NCBI GenBank assembly: GCA_009712635.1
Contig: WASS01000020.1
Location: 372,001 to 436,000 of the forward strand
DNA from: Hungatella sp.
Lineage (GTDB): Bacteria > Bacillota > Clostridia > Lachnospirales > Lachnospiraceae
DNA length: 64,000 bases
Direction of reading: 5' to 3'
This document shows positions 43,069 to 52,704 of this stretch, one piece after another. Numbering within the stretch: the first letter of the stretch is position 1; each line of letters starts with the position of its first letter. The notes beneath the pieces were generated by a model, which saw nothing but the letters and a program-made list of their open reading frames with translations, had not been told where the DNA came from and did no database searches. Position numbers and translations under genes: made by a program.

Positions 43069-43773
43069 TCAATTCGCCCTTCCCGTAATAGTAATTTCTA
43101 CTCTTCGGTTTTGAGCCCTGCCGCTTTCCGTGTCATTTGACGCAATCGGATTATAATGAGAATTTCCCTCAATGGACATTTTGTCAGCTTCCAGACCCAT
43201 GGCTGTCATCTGATTTAAAACTGAAACTGCACGGTCTACCGACAACTGCCAGGAGTCCGCTTCATTAGCCTGATCGCGGTTGCCTAAGTCAGCCGTATTT
43301 CCTGTAATTGTAATATGGTTGATATCGGTATAAATTGACTGCAGGCTGCTGCTTATTTCCTGAATAACCGGTTTGCTTTCCGGCAGAATAACTGCCGTAT
43401 TGGGACTGAACAGCATGGCATCCTTTAAATGGATGGTAACTGAGGAGCCAGTGGAACTTAAATCTATCATCTGCCCCAGGTTATTGTCAGATATATAATT
43501 CTGCAGTGCTTTATATACTTTCTCAAGATTATCTGCCGGCTGCATTCCCGTTACTGTTCCGCCTGAGCTTCCATCTGAAGTCTGTGAGGTATGGTTTAAT
43601 ACCTGCTCCAGCCCCTGTGACATCTGTTTTACCTTAACAGTGTCAACCGAACTCATTCCATACATAATAATAAACAGAGCCAGAAGCAGAGTAATCATAT
43701 CAGAATATGTAAGAAGCCAGCGGTCAGAGTTGTCTTTCTCTCCATCATCTGTGTCCATCATTCTTTTTCGCAT
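43069..43773 (-). CDS. motB: flagellar motor stator protein MotB (OmpA/MotB family)
   Basis: 234 aa. Short cytoplasmic N-terminus, one membrane helix with the proton-binding Asp25 (LLTYSDMITLLLALF), a linker, and a C-terminal OmpA-like peptidoglycan-binding domain (about 100-234; ITGNTADLG, SVDRAVSVL, GRAQNRRVEI). Pairs with MotA to form the proton-driven stator. ATG at 43773, 18 bases after motA. No other flagellar genes are in the window. Confidence 0.9.
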   Translation of the reverse strand: MRKRMMDTDDGEKDNSDRWLLTYSDMITLLLALFIIMYGMSSVDTVKVKQMSQGLEQVLNHTSQTSDGSSGGTVTGMQPADNLEKVYKALQNYISDNNLGQMIDLSSTGSSVTIHLKDAMLFSPNTAVILPESKPVIQEISSSLQSIYTDINHITITGNTADLGNRDQANEADSWQLSVDRAVSVLNQMTAMGLEADKMSIEGNSHYNPIASNDTESGRAQNRRVEITITGRAN

Positions 43774-43791
43774 CTTGATACCTCCCCTGTC

Positions 43792-44598
43792 CTAATTATC
43801 AATTCCCTGCTTATAGCGTTTTCCGCCATCAGAAAAGGCCTGAAAATAAAGTGCAAGTTCGTTTTCAATGTTTCTGGAGGTGTTTCCGTTGGCAATCATA
43901 CATACACCGTCAACAATCATTTCCTTCTGGATATGCTTTCGTTTCAACTGTGTCTTTAATTTGGTTGCAATGGGAAGATATACAATATTTGCGAGAAATA
44001 CACCATACAAAGTAGCGATAAATGCAGTACCAATGGATCCGGCAAGCTTCGATGGATCATCAAAGCCAGAGGCTAAAACCATAATCAGTCCCATAACCGT
44101 TCCGATTACGCCCATAGTGGGAGAATATCCTGCGGCCGCCTCAAATACACTGACTTCAATGCTCTTTTGCTGAACATATGCCCTGATATCCGACTCCAGC
44201 GTGTACTGAATGGATTCAGGAGATTTTAATTCCTGAATCAGTACCAGTCCTTCCTTCAGCAGCAAGTATTCTTCCTGATTCAATTCAGGATCACGGCTGA
44301 TATCCTCTAAACAGGTTACTCCATCTGCTCTGTAACGGTTTGCTATCATGGAAATCTTACTAATCATTTTTTCCATACTGGCAGAATGGGGGTGTTTAAA
44401 GCTTTTAAACATAGCCTTCATCGCCATCGCTATATCGTTAAGTGAAAAAGAGGCAACAACAGCTCCTACTGTCCCGCCGCAAACAATAATAAAAGGGCTT
44501 AATAAAAATAGGGACGAAATAACTCCATGTTCCAGCGAATAGCCTGTTAAAAGTGCTGCCGCTCCAATTATAATACCAATAATCAGTGAAAAATCCAT
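43792..44598 (-). CDS. motA: flagellar motor stator protein MotA
   Basis: 268 aa from ATG 44598, preceded by AAAGGAG; a TTG seven codons earlier would translate that site. Four membrane helices, with the cytoplasmic domain between helices 2 and 3 (DIAMAMKAMFKSFKH; RADGVTCLEDI) and the conserved C-terminal pair (SPTMGVIGTVMGLIMVLA; GTAFIATLYGVFLANIVYLP). Forms the stator channel around MotB. Confidence 0.9.
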   Translation of the reverse strand: MDFSLIIGIIIGAAALLTGYSLEHGVISSLFLLSPFIIVCGGTVGAVVASFSLNDIAMAMKAMFKSFKHPHSASMEKMISKISMIANRYRADGVTCLEDISRDPELNQEEYLLLKEGLVLIQELKSPESIQYTLESDIRAYVQQKSIEVSVFEAAAGYSPTMGVIGTVMGLIMVLASGFDDPSKLAGSIGTAFIATLYGVFLANIVYLPIATKLKTQLKRKHIQKEMIVDGVCMIANGNTSRNIENELALYFQAFSDGGKRYKQGIDN

Positions 44599-44754
44599 AT
44601 TATTCTCCTTTATGTCCAACGATTGATTACAGCTATAATTTTACCATATGCTGTAAAACATAGATGCTAAAATATTGCTAATATTAATTTCAAAATATCA
44701 ATTTGTTGGCATATATCAGAATAAACCGTAACCGTCATTTCTGACACAGAAGAA

Positions 44755-45999
44755 TTATGGACGAATCTGTCCATTTCCATATATAATATATTTGGTGGTA
44801 GTCAGTTCTTTCAACCCCATAGGACCTCTTGCATGAAGTTTCTGAGTGCTGATTCCAATCTCAGCCCCAAATCCAAACTCATATCCATCGGTAAACCGCG
44901 TCGACGCATTCACATAAACAGCGGCTGCGTCAATCTCATTTAAAAACTTCTGAGCATTATTATAATCATTAGTGATAATCGCTTCTGAATGCTTGGTATT
45001 ATAACGGTTAATATGAGAAATGGCTTCCTCCACTGAATCAACAAGCTTTAAGGAAACAATATAATCCAAATACTCGGTACCCCAGTCTTCTTCCGCTGCA
45101 GGTATAAAGTCCTTCACAATCTTACAAGCTTCCTGATCTGCCCTGACTTCCACTGATTTTGTTGAAAGGCGCTGGTTTAAAAGAGGCAGGAACCGGGCTG
45201 CAATCGCCCGATGTACCAAAAGGGACTCACAGGCATTGCAAACGCCGATTCTCTGGGTCTTGGCATTGAAGATAATATCCAGAGCCATGTCAAAGTCTGC
45301 CGATTGATCTACGAAGATATGACAGTTCCCAGTACCGGTCTCAATCACAGGTATGGTGCTGTTATCCACAACACTCTTTATAAGCCCTGCTCCGCCTCTG
45401 GGAATCAGCACATCTACATATTCACGAAGACGCATAAACTCTTTCGTCTTTTCTCTGTCCGTATCCGTTATGAGCTGAAGAATATTCTCTGGCAGCCCTG
45501 CACGGGATAACCCGGTTCTTAACCATTTAACAATTGCTTTATTGGACTCCAGTGCATCACTTCCGCCTTTTAAAATCACTGCATTGCCAGATTTGAAACA
45601 AAGTCCGAAAGCATCGGCAGTCACATTGGGTCTTGCCTCATATATAATTCCAACAACGCCGAGCGGAACTCTTTTCTGTCCAATAGTAAGACCGTTGGGG
45701 CGCATCTTCATGGAAATAACTTCCCCCACCGGATCCTCTAAAGCTGCCACTGCCAAAAGTCCCTCTGCCATATCTTCGATCCGCTTGGGGCTCAGCTCCA
45801 GACGGTCTATGAGGCCCTGGCTCATTCCTGCTGCCGTTGCCTTGATCACATCATCCTGATTGGCAGACAGAATCTCCGCCTCTCCTTCCAGCAAGGCGGC
45901 GGCGGCCGCTTTCAGTCCTTCCTCTTTTTTTGCAGAGCCAATGATTCCTATAATTCCTGTCACTTCTTTCGCCTGTCTGCCTATCTCAGTTATAGTCAT
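44755..45999 (-). CDS. proA: gamma-glutamyl phosphate reductase
   Basis: 414 aa, aldehyde-dehydrogenase superfamily. [11 protein letters not shown] holds the catalytic Cys; [21 protein letters not shown] and IPRGGAGLI are typical of ProA; C-terminal [11 protein letters not shown]. Reduces glutamyl-5-phosphate to the semialdehyde, second step of proline synthesis, after ProB encoded three genes upstream. 18 bases after the cyclo-ligase gene. Confidence 0.95.
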   Translation of the reverse strand: MTITEIGRQAKEVTGIIGIIGSAKKEEGLKAAAAALLEGEAEILSANQDDVIKATAAGMSQGLIDRLELSPKRIEDMAEGLLAVAALEDPVGEVISMKMRPNGLTIGQKRVPLGVVGIIYEARPNVTADAFGLCFKSGNAVILKGGSDALESNKAIVKWLRTGLSRAGLPENILQLITDTDREKTKEFMRLREYVDVLIPRGGAGLIKSVVDNSTIPVIETGTGNCHIFVDQSADFDMALDIIFNAKTQRIGVCNACESLLVHRAIAARFLPLLNQRLSTKSVEVRADQEACKIVKDFIPAAEEDWGTEYLDYIVSLKLVDSVEEAISHINRYNTKHSEAIITNDYNNAQKFLNEIDAAAVYVNASTRFTDGYEFGFGAEIGISTQKLHARGPMGLKELTTTKYIIYGNGQIRP

Positions 46000-46017
46000 A
46001 AAGAACCTGCCTTTCTT

Positions 46018-46560
46018 TTAAGGAATAATAATCATATCTACTGTTTTATCATGAGGATCTGCAGGGATCCTGTCAAATATCTGAAAATCGTAAGCAATGG
46101 CGATTCTCTTATGATCCGGTTCCTTTTCAAAGAACCGGTCATAATATCCGCCTCCGTACCCCAGCCGGTTTTTGTTTTTATCAAAAGCAATTCCCGGTAC
46201 TACCATGGGCGCCTGGGTATCATTGATTTTTAAACAGGCAGCCTTGGGTTCCATTATCCCCATAGTACCTTCTTCCAGATCTGATTTTCCTGTAATGACA
46301 TAAAAATCCAGATTTTTTCCTGATACTTTGGGAACTGCCACGCATTTACCCTGTTTTAATAAATGCTCCATGAATTTCCAGGTACCGGCTTCATGACGCA
46401 TGGAGGCATAGCAGTAAATGCAGAAAGCTCTGTTAATCTCCTCCAGTTCCAGAAGTCTCAGACAGATCTCATCATCCCACCTGGCTTCCTGTGACACGCT
46501 AAGACCACTGCGATGTTCCTTAACCCATTTACGAATCTCATTCTTCTCCGACATTACCAT
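46018..46560 (-). CDS. 5-formyltetrahydrofolate cyclo-ligase
   Basis: 180 aa, the usual size for YgfA/MTHFS. RLGYGGGYYDRF is the nucleotide-binding hallmark; AVPKVSG and VPGIAFDKN are also conserved. ATP-dependent return of 5-formyl-THF to the folate pool. Starts inside the end of the DUF896 gene (23-base overlap); the ATG at 46560 or the one two codons later may be used. Confidence 0.92.
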   Translation of the reverse strand: MVMSEKNEIRKWVKEHRSGLSVSQEARWDDEICLRLLELEEINRAFCIYCYASMRHEAGTWKFMEHLLKQGKCVAVPKVSGKNLDFYVITGKSDLEEGTMGIMEPKAACLKINDTQAPMVVPGIAFDKNKNRLGYGGGYYDRFFEKEPDHKRIAIAYDFQIFDRIPADPHDKTVDMIIIP

Positions 46561-46759
46561 ATTTTTTTCCCAGATCTGTAACAGTGCCGTCTGCTTCCTG
46601 AATGGAAATATTGTTTAAGTTTCCTCGTAAGCTGCCTCGTATGGCTTCAATATATTCTTTTCTCAAAGCTGCCTGTTCTGCCTTTTCTTCTTCCGACAGT
46701 CCGGTTGCTTTTGATTTATGATAAAGTGTGTTAATCCGATCGATCTTATCCTGATTCAT
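46538..46759 (-). CDS. DUF896 (YnzC/YaaV-like) small protein
   Basis: 73 aa, soluble, helical: DKIDRINTLYHKSK, GLSEEEKAEQAALRKEYIEAIR and GSLRGNLNNI match the DUF896 pattern, two helices followed by a flexible tail. Function unknown; a B. subtilis relative is SOS-linked. Sits between proB and the cyclo-ligase gene, ATG after GGAG. Confidence 0.88.
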   Translation of the reverse strand: MNQDKIDRINTLYHKSKATGLSEEEKAEQAALRKEYIEAIRGSLRGNLNNISIQEADGTVTDLGKKYGNVGEE

Positions 46760-46769
46760 CCTGCTCTCC

Positions 46770-47642
46770 TTAATACTCGTAATTAATATAGGTCATTAAA
46801 TCAAAATCATGATTGGGGTGGGCCAGAAACAGCGTTCCCTTTTCCTGCCCATCTAAAATCTGGCTGATGATTTCCACATGATCTCCGTTGGCAATCACCA
46901 TATCACAGCCACTGTCAGTTGCAATCCGGGCTGCCGCCAGTTTGGCAGACATTCCTCCTGTACCAACATCACTGCCTGATGATGATTTTCCCATATCCAT
47001 CAGCTCCGGTGTGATTTCTCTTACAAGGCTGATAAACCGGGCGTCTTGGTTCTGCCTGGGGTCATCGGAATAAAGTCCGTCAATATCAGATAAAAGGATG
47101 AGAAGATCTGCCCCGATTAAGGCAGCTACCACTGCTGAGAGCCTGTCATTATCACCGAAATTATCCACAAGGGGTATCTCTGAGGTTGAAACAGTATCAT
47201 TCTCATTCACAACCGGAATCGTTCCCAGTTTTAAAAGTTCATCAAATGTGTTCTGTGCATTAAAACGGCTGTTTTCACTGACCATGGTATTCTTAGTAAG
47301 AAGCACCTGTGCTGCTATCTGGTTGTATTCTGCAAACAGCTTTTGATACACCATCATAAGCCTTGCCTGCCCCACAGCTGCAAACGCCTGCTTCTCTGAT
47401 ATGGTAACAGGTCTTGTGTGACGGCCAAGAGCCTGCCGTCCTGCTGCAATTGCACCGGAAGAAACCAAAACCACTTCTTTCCCCTGTCCTTTTAAATCGC
47501 AAATTACCCGGATGAGCTTTTCAATCTTCATCAGATTCAAGTCTCCGGTATGAGTATGGGTTAAGGAAGAAGATCCGATTTTAATTACAATTCGATTTTT
47601 ATCCTTCAGCTTAATACGTTCCTCAATATTCATCTTCTTCAT
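46770..47642 (-). CDS. proB: glutamate 5-kinase without PUA domain
   Basis: 290 aa amino-acid kinase domain only: VIKIGSSSLTH, LVSSGAIAAGRQAL, NENDTV, FGDNDRLSA and GTGGMSAKLAAA. Phosphorylates glutamate for proline synthesis. The C-terminal PUA domain of longer ProB proteins is missing, as in some short bacterial forms. Two in-frame ATGs (47642 and 47633) are possible. First gene of the proline operon, with its own promoter. Confidence 0.93.
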   Translation of the reverse strand: MKKMNIEERIKLKDKNRIVIKIGSSSLTHTHTGDLNLMKIEKLIRVICDLKGQGKEVVLVSSGAIAAGRQALGRHTRPVTISEKQAFAAVGQARLMMVYQKLFAEYNQIAAQVLLTKNTMVSENSRFNAQNTFDELLKLGTIPVVNENDTVSTSEIPLVDNFGDNDRLSAVVAALIGADLLILLSDIDGLYSDDPRQNQDARFISLVREITPELMDMGKSSSGSDVGTGGMSAKLAAARIATDSGCDMVIANGDHVEIISQILDGQEKGTLFLAHPNHDFDLMTYINYEY

Positions 47643-47670
47643 CCGCTTTCTAAATTACTTTTTATCTGAT

Positions 47671-47699
47671 ATCTTACATCATTTTTTAATATACGTCAA
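47671..47699 (-). promoter_or_regulatory. promoter of the proB operon
   Basis: TTGACG (47694-47699), 17-base spacer, TAAGAT (47671-47676), minus strand, 29 bases before the proB start and directly after the upstream gene's stop. Confidence 0.65.
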
Positions 47700-47700
47700 T

Positions 47701-49296
47701 TTAGAATGAAAAGCTTTTATACCGGCTGGCAATGGCTTCTGCAACTTTCAGCCCATCCATTGCGGCGGATGTGATTCCGCCTGCATAGCCTGCGCCTTCG
47801 CCACATGGGTAAATTCCTCTGATCCTGCTTTCCAACGCCTCATCTCTGGTAATTCTGACCGGAGATGAAGTCCTGCTTTCCACGCCTGCCAGTATGGCAT
47901 CCTGTCTGCGAAAGCCTCGGATTTTTCCTTCAAAAGCCTCGACGCCTTCTATAATGGATTCCGATATATAGTCCGGAAGCATCTCTCTCATATTGGTGAA
48001 TTCATATCCGCCCTTCAATGCCGGTTTCACGTCTCCAAAGGTGCTTGAACTGCAATTATTCTTAAAATCTCCGTAAAGCTGGATTGGTATATTACCCTTA
48101 CCCAGCTGATAAGCCGCCTCTTCCAGTTTTCTCTGGTAAGCAATTCCTGCAAGAGGAGAGTCATCGTCAAAGTCATCAGGAGTTACAGTAACGATCAGCG
48201 CACTGTTTGCATTTTCTCCATCCCGCTTATGATAACTCATTCCATTGACTGCCAGCCGTCCTTCTTCTGAAGAAGCGTTCACCACATATCCCCCGGGACA
48301 CATGCAAAATGTGTAGATCCCTCTTCCGCTTTTACACTGATGGGTAAGTTTATAATCCGCTGCCCCAAGAACCTCCGGAGCGTCTTTCCCATACTGGGAA
48401 CGGTTAATTTCTTCCTGGGGGTGCTGGATTCTGAGTCCGACAGCAAATGCTTTGGCTTCCATGGGAACCCCTCTTCGTTCCAGCACATGAAACGTATCTC
48501 TGGCACTGTGTCCGATGGCAAGAATTAAAGTATTCACAGGAATTTCTTCCTTTTCATTTACCATTACACCAGAGATATCCCCGTCTTTTATCAGTATGTC
48601 AGTAACAAGACTGTTAAAACGGACCTCTCCGCCGAGACGAATAATTTCTTCTCTCATATTTTTTACGATTTTGCTAAGTACATCCGTACCGATATGAGGC
48701 TTGTTCACATATAAAATAGATGGATCTGCTCCGAATTCCACAAACAGTTCCAAAACTTTACGGTTCCGCATCACAGGATCCTTAACCAGAGTATTTAATT
48801 TTCCGTCAGAAAAAGTTCCTGCTCCGCCTTCTCCAAACTGTACGTTGCTATTTGGATTTAATGCTCCGCCATTCCAGAAACCATCCACTGATTGCTGTCT
48901 CTTATCAACATCTTCTCCCCGTTCCAGAACAAGGGGACGGTATCCGCTTCTTGCCAGCATAACTGCACAAAACAATCCTGCTGGACCTGACCCTACAATA
49001 ACCGGACGGTTTGCCAACGTTTCTGTCCCGCACTGCGGAAACTGATATTCCTTTTTCACTGCCAGTGTAACATTGGCATCTTTCACTCTATGTACAATTG
49101 ATTCTTCGTCTTTTGTCTCAATGTCAATGGTGTAGATAAAACGAATGGCATCTTTTTTACGGGCATCCACCGATTGTTTGATTATTTCATAAAATGTCAT
49201 CCCAGTTACCGGAATTCGAAGTAATTTTGAAACCTTTACCAGTAAATCTTCTTTGGTATGATTCACTCCAAGTTTTAATTGACTAATTCTTATCAT
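47701..49296 (-). CDS. FAD-dependent oxidoreductase (COG2509-like)
   Basis: 531 aa. N-terminal small domain (about 1-95), then an FAD Rossmann motif VGSGPAGLFCAVMLARSG and a second conserved part GEGAGYAGGITSAAMDG near the end. The inner motif GEGGAGTFSDGKLNT is characteristic of this family of predicted dehydrogenases of unknown substrate. Follows the HI0933-like flavoprotein gene by eight bases, so the two are probably co-transcribed. Confidence 0.85.
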   Translation of the reverse strand: MIRISQLKLGVNHTKEDLLVKVSKLLRIPVTGMTFYEIIKQSVDARKKDAIRFIYTIDIETKDEESIVHRVKDANVTLAVKKEYQFPQCGTETLANRPVIVGSGPAGLFCAVMLARSGYRPLVLERGEDVDKRQQSVDGFWNGGALNPNSNVQFGEGGAGTFSDGKLNTLVKDPVMRNRKVLELFVEFGADPSILYVNKPHIGTDVLSKIVKNMREEIIRLGGEVRFNSLVTDILIKDGDISGVMVNEKEEIPVNTLILAIGHSARDTFHVLERRGVPMEAKAFAVGLRIQHPQEEINRSQYGKDAPEVLGAADYKLTHQCKSGRGIYTFCMCPGGYVVNASSEEGRLAVNGMSYHKRDGENANSALIVTVTPDDFDDDSPLAGIAYQRKLEEAAYQLGKGNIPIQLYGDFKNNCSSSTFGDVKPALKGGYEFTNMREMLPDYISESIIEGVEAFEGKIRGFRRQDAILAGVESRTSSPVRITRDEALESRIRGIYPCGEGAGYAGGITSAAMDGLKVAEAIASRYKSFSF

Positions 49297-49303
49297 ATTT
49301 TAT

Positions 49304-50518
49304 TTATCCTCTTCCTGCATGGATTCCAGCCGTGATTCCACTGGACCATGCCCACTGTAAGTTGTAACCTCCACAAATTCCGTCTACATCAAGAATCTCT
49401 CCTGAAAAATAGAGTCCCCTGGTCAGTTTTGATTCCATTGTAACTGGATCTACCTCTCTTGTATCCACGCCTCCGCTGCATACCTGAGCCTGGTCAAAGG
49501 TGTTGGTAGAAACGATGATTGTTTTTAACTCCTTGATACAGTGTACCAGATTTTTAATCTCTTTCTCTGGTATCTCTTTCACCCAGGATTCTCTGCCAAT
49601 ACCAGACTCTTTTAAAAGGATCTTTGCCAGCTTTGAATTTAAGACACCATGCAAGAATTCATCTGCCGGTCTGTATCCAAATTGTCTGTGCCGGGTTAAA
49701 AGAAGCTTCTCTAAGTCAGTAAGGGAAAGCTCCGGAAGAAAATCCAGCTGTGCCTCAGCCTTTCTCCCTTCATTCAGGGCTCTTGCCGCATATCTGCTGA
49801 TCTGGAAAACAGGGATTCCGGAGATTCCATAATCTGCGATCTGAAGCTCTCCTCTGTCTGAGGCCGCCGTTTTCCCATCTATCTTAAGAGTCACAAGCGC
49901 ATCCGTTCGGACTCCTGCCGCCTGTTTGTACCATTTTTCCTTACAGCGAAGCTGAACCAGAGCCGGCAGAGGCTCTATAATATGATGCCCCAGCTTTCTT
50001 GCAAGGCTATAACCGCTGCCGTCAGATCCTGTTTTGGGAGCTGCCATGGAACCAGCTGCAAGAATAATCCTGTCACATCTTTGTTTTCCATGATCCGTAA
50101 TTACAGTCAGATCCTTTTTGATTTCTCTTACAGGACACTCCGTCTTAATCCGGACACCCAGATGTTCCAGTTCAAAAAGCATTGCCTCCAAAACAGTGGA
50201 TGCCTGTCCCGAGTTTGGATACACATATCCGTTTCGTTCTGTCAGAACGATTCCCAGCTCTTTAAAAAAATCCATGGTCTGGCTTACCGTGACTGCATGA
50301 AGTGCAGGAAATACAAAATCCGGCTGATTTCCCCTGTAAGCATCTTTGGGAACCTGGAGATTCGTAATATTGCACTTCCCGTTGCCGGTTGAAAGAAGTT
50401 TCTTTCCCGGCCTGGCTGTATGTTCCATAATAGTAACAGAAGCTCCCTCTCTGGCTGCTGAAATGCCCGCTGCCAGACCAGAAGCTCCAGCCCCTATAAT
50501 TATGATCTGTTGTTTCAT
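49304..50518 (-). CDS. HI0933-family FAD-binding oxidoreductase
   Basis: 404 aa from ATG 50518, preceded by GGAGGACAGG; the frame extends upstream to 50575 without a site. FAD motif IIGAGASGLAAGISAARE at the N-terminus, GNGKCNITN, ILAAGSMAAPKTGSDGSG, and the C-terminal GEILDVDGICGGYNLQWAWSSG, all HI0933/YhiN landmarks. Sometimes annotated BaiN or YtfP; the reaction is not known. Confidence 0.9.
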   Translation of the reverse strand: MKQQIIIIGAGASGLAAGISAAREGASVTIMEHTARPGKKLLSTGNGKCNITNLQVPKDAYRGNQPDFVFPALHAVTVSQTMDFFKELGIVLTERNGYVYPNSGQASTVLEAMLFELEHLGVRIKTECPVREIKKDLTVITDHGKQRCDRIILAAGSMAAPKTGSDGSGYSLARKLGHHIIEPLPALVQLRCKEKWYKQAAGVRTDALVTLKIDGKTAASDRGELQIADYGISGIPVFQISRYAARALNEGRKAEAQLDFLPELSLTDLEKLLLTRHRQFGYRPADEFLHGVLNSKLAKILLKESGIGRESWVKEIPEKEIKNLVHCIKELKTIIVSTNTFDQAQVCSGGVDTREVDPVTMESKLTRGLYFSGEILDVDGICGGYNLQWAWSSGITAGIHAGRG

Positions 50519-50586
50519 CCTGTCCTCCTTACATTCAGTCAGACCTATTGTATCTGCTTTATGGTAAAATATCAATCACATTTCAT

Positions 50587-50973
50587 TTAACTTGTATAGG
50601 ATTCCAGATAATTAAATACTTCAACCATGGAAGAAAACCAGATTCCGTCCATCAGCTTTCCTCTTTCTTCTTCCGGAAAATCTGTCACCGGCATATGGGT
50701 GTAAAGACAGATGGTTGTTTTATCCTGATAGAGGACGAGTAAATACCCATCCTCTGATACAAGATAATACTTATCCTTACTTTCAGCATTGGCAGGCTTT
50801 GCCTCTTCCTGATTTATGACTATCTGCGCTTCCGTCACAGTTTCGGTTTCTATGGTTGCCCCAGGGAGGGCCTCCTCCGGTCGTACACTGTCTTTGGTAA
50901 TGGCAAAGCCGACTCCCAGACAGATCGCAGATGCCGCAACAAATAATAGAAAGCAGAACATATACTTCTTCAT
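50587..50973 (-). CDS. small membrane-anchored protein with BofC-like C-terminal motif
   Basis: 128 aa. An N-terminal membrane anchor or signal (MFCFLLFVAASAICLGVGFAI), a Glu/Thr-rich linker (about 30-65), then a compact domain, KDKYYLVSEDGYLLVLYQDK, which resembles the C-terminal domain of BofC-type sporulation proteins. Gene order (next to sporulation-linked genes) is compatible. The family call is a guess from a short motif. ATG after AAGGAGG. Confidence 0.6.
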   Translation of the reverse strand: MKKYMFCFLLFVAASAICLGVGFAITKDSVRPEEALPGATIETETVTEAQIVINQEEAKPANAESKDKYYLVSEDGYLLVLYQDKTTICLYTHMPVTDFPEEERGKLMDGIWFSSMVEVFNYLESYTS

Positions 50974-51027
50974 GAGTTAATACCTCCTTCACGTAAGTAT
51001 AGTATCTGCTTTCTTCTTACATTTTAA

Positions 51028-52704
51028 TCACAAAAGATGGTATTTTCTTGCAATACCTGCCAATTTTCTTCCTCCTGGAAAGCCATTTAACTCTGATTCA
51101 TCAACACACTGGAATTTTAACAGTAAAACTCCGTATACAATCACTGCTGCAGCGACAGCTGCTAAAACTCCCAATATGTTATGTTTTAAGACAGCATGTA
51201 CCAGGAAATAGACACCATAACAGACAGCACCCATAATTCCCGCTGCCAGAGTGGGAAGAAAGAATGTTTTTTTAATCTCCTGTCTGTAATTTAAATATTT
51301 CCGGATGGAAAGGCCGTTGAGCAGGCACATGGTGAGCGCAAACAATATATTGGAATATAAAACTCCATAGATCCCCATCTTAAAGGGATACAGCATCACC
51401 CAAAGGATTCCTACATGAAGGATCAGGGAAATAATTGCATTCTTTAAAGGTGTCTTCATATGATTAATGCCCTGAAGGACTGCATTGGTTACCGTTGACA
51501 GGGAGAAAAATACAACGGCTGAGGAACCATAGATCATCATCTTAATCAGGGAAACGTTATCACTTCTGCTAAACAACAGATTACAGATCGGTCCTGCAAG
51601 GACAGTCAGTCCCACTGTGGATGGAATTGCAATGATCATGGAAAAACGAATTACCATGGATATCTTTCTAATAATCTGGGGTCTGCTTCTTTCTGCCACC
51701 GCCTGTGACAGGGATGGAATTAAGGCAGAAGCAAGAGAATTGGCTATTGCCACCGGAATATTAAAAAGAAGCCGGTACTTACCGGAATAGATTCCCCAGT
51801 TAGCGGCAATTTCAGGAGCTCCCATTCCCATAGAAGCCATGCTGATACCATAAATGCTGTTATCCACAACAATGCTGATATTGTACGCCACACTGCTGAA
51901 TACAATGGGAAGAACCGTCATAATCAGTACAGTCGACAAACTTCCATACGTCTCCAAATATCCGGAGCGGTCTCTTCTTGCCTGCCGTTTCATAACAGGC
52001 CGGTAGCTGAGCAGGATAAATAAAAGGAATAAAAGCCCGGCAAGTGCACCTGCTCCAGTACCTATGGTTCCACCTGCCGCACCAAACGCATAGGAATACT
52101 GGGTAGACCCGTAGAGCGCATTGGAACGGACTCCCTCCTGAAAGAGCATGGCTGCTGCATAGATACTGATCACAGCATTGACAATCTGCTCAAAAATCTG
52201 GGATATGGCTGTTGGAAGCATGGTGCCAATTCCCTGAAAATATCCTCTGAAGACCCCGAGATACGCAATAATCAAAATCGTGGGAGCCAATGTTTTGAGG
52301 GCATAGCTGGTATAGGGCATCTTTAAAAAGTCATTGGCAAATAAATCCGCTCCAAACCATAAAACTGCGGCTCCCAGACCCCCTACCACCGTTCCATAAA
52401 ACAAAGATACTTTCAGCACCTTTATGGAATTAATATATTCCTTTCTCGCCAGCCTTACAGCAACCATCTTGGAAACTGCAGTAGGAAGACTGTAGGAGGA
52501 GACAATCAATAAAATGGAGTAGATGGAGAATGCCGAGCTGTAATAGCCGTTCCCTTCATCTCCCAGAATATCTGCAAGGGGGATCCGGTAAAACATTCCG
52601 ATTATCCGGACTATAATACCTGCAGCCGCAAGTATAATTCCCTGAACCAGGAAGTTGGAAGCACCCTTTTTATTTGTTTTTCTGCCTGTCTTACTGTTTT
52701 CCAT
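51028..52704 (-). CDS. SpoVB/MurJ-like polysaccharide flippase
   Basis: 558 aa with about 14 membrane helices and a MATE/MOP fold (FLVQGIILAAAGIIVRIIGMFYRIPLADILGDEGNGYY at the start, in several segments). Resembles SpoVB and the related lipid-II or polysaccharide flippases of clostridia (FRGYFQGIGTM; SLSQAVAERS; NAVLQGINHMKTP). It might serve spore cortex synthesis or vegetative lipid II export; sequence alone does not decide. Starts 14 bases inside the end of the DUF3048 gene. Confidence 0.87.
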   Translation of the reverse strand: MENSKTGRKTNKKGASNFLVQGIILAAAGIIVRIIGMFYRIPLADILGDEGNGYYSSAFSIYSILLIVSSYSLPTAVSKMVAVRLARKEYINSIKVLKVSLFYGTVVGGLGAAVLWFGADLFANDFLKMPYTSYALKTLAPTILIIAYLGVFRGYFQGIGTMLPTAISQIFEQIVNAVISIYAAAMLFQEGVRSNALYGSTQYSYAFGAAGGTIGTGAGALAGLLFLLFILLSYRPVMKRQARRDRSGYLETYGSLSTVLIMTVLPIVFSSVAYNISIVVDNSIYGISMASMGMGAPEIAANWGIYSGKYRLLFNIPVAIANSLASALIPSLSQAVAERSRPQIIRKISMVIRFSMIIAIPSTVGLTVLAGPICNLLFSRSDNVSLIKMMIYGSSAVVFFSLSTVTNAVLQGINHMKTPLKNAIISLILHVGILWVMLYPFKMGIYGVLYSNILFALTMCLLNGLSIRKYLNYRQEIKKTFFLPTLAAGIMGAVCYGVYFLVHAVLKHNILGVLAAVAAAVIVYGVLLLKFQCVDESELNGFPGGRKLAGIARKYHLL

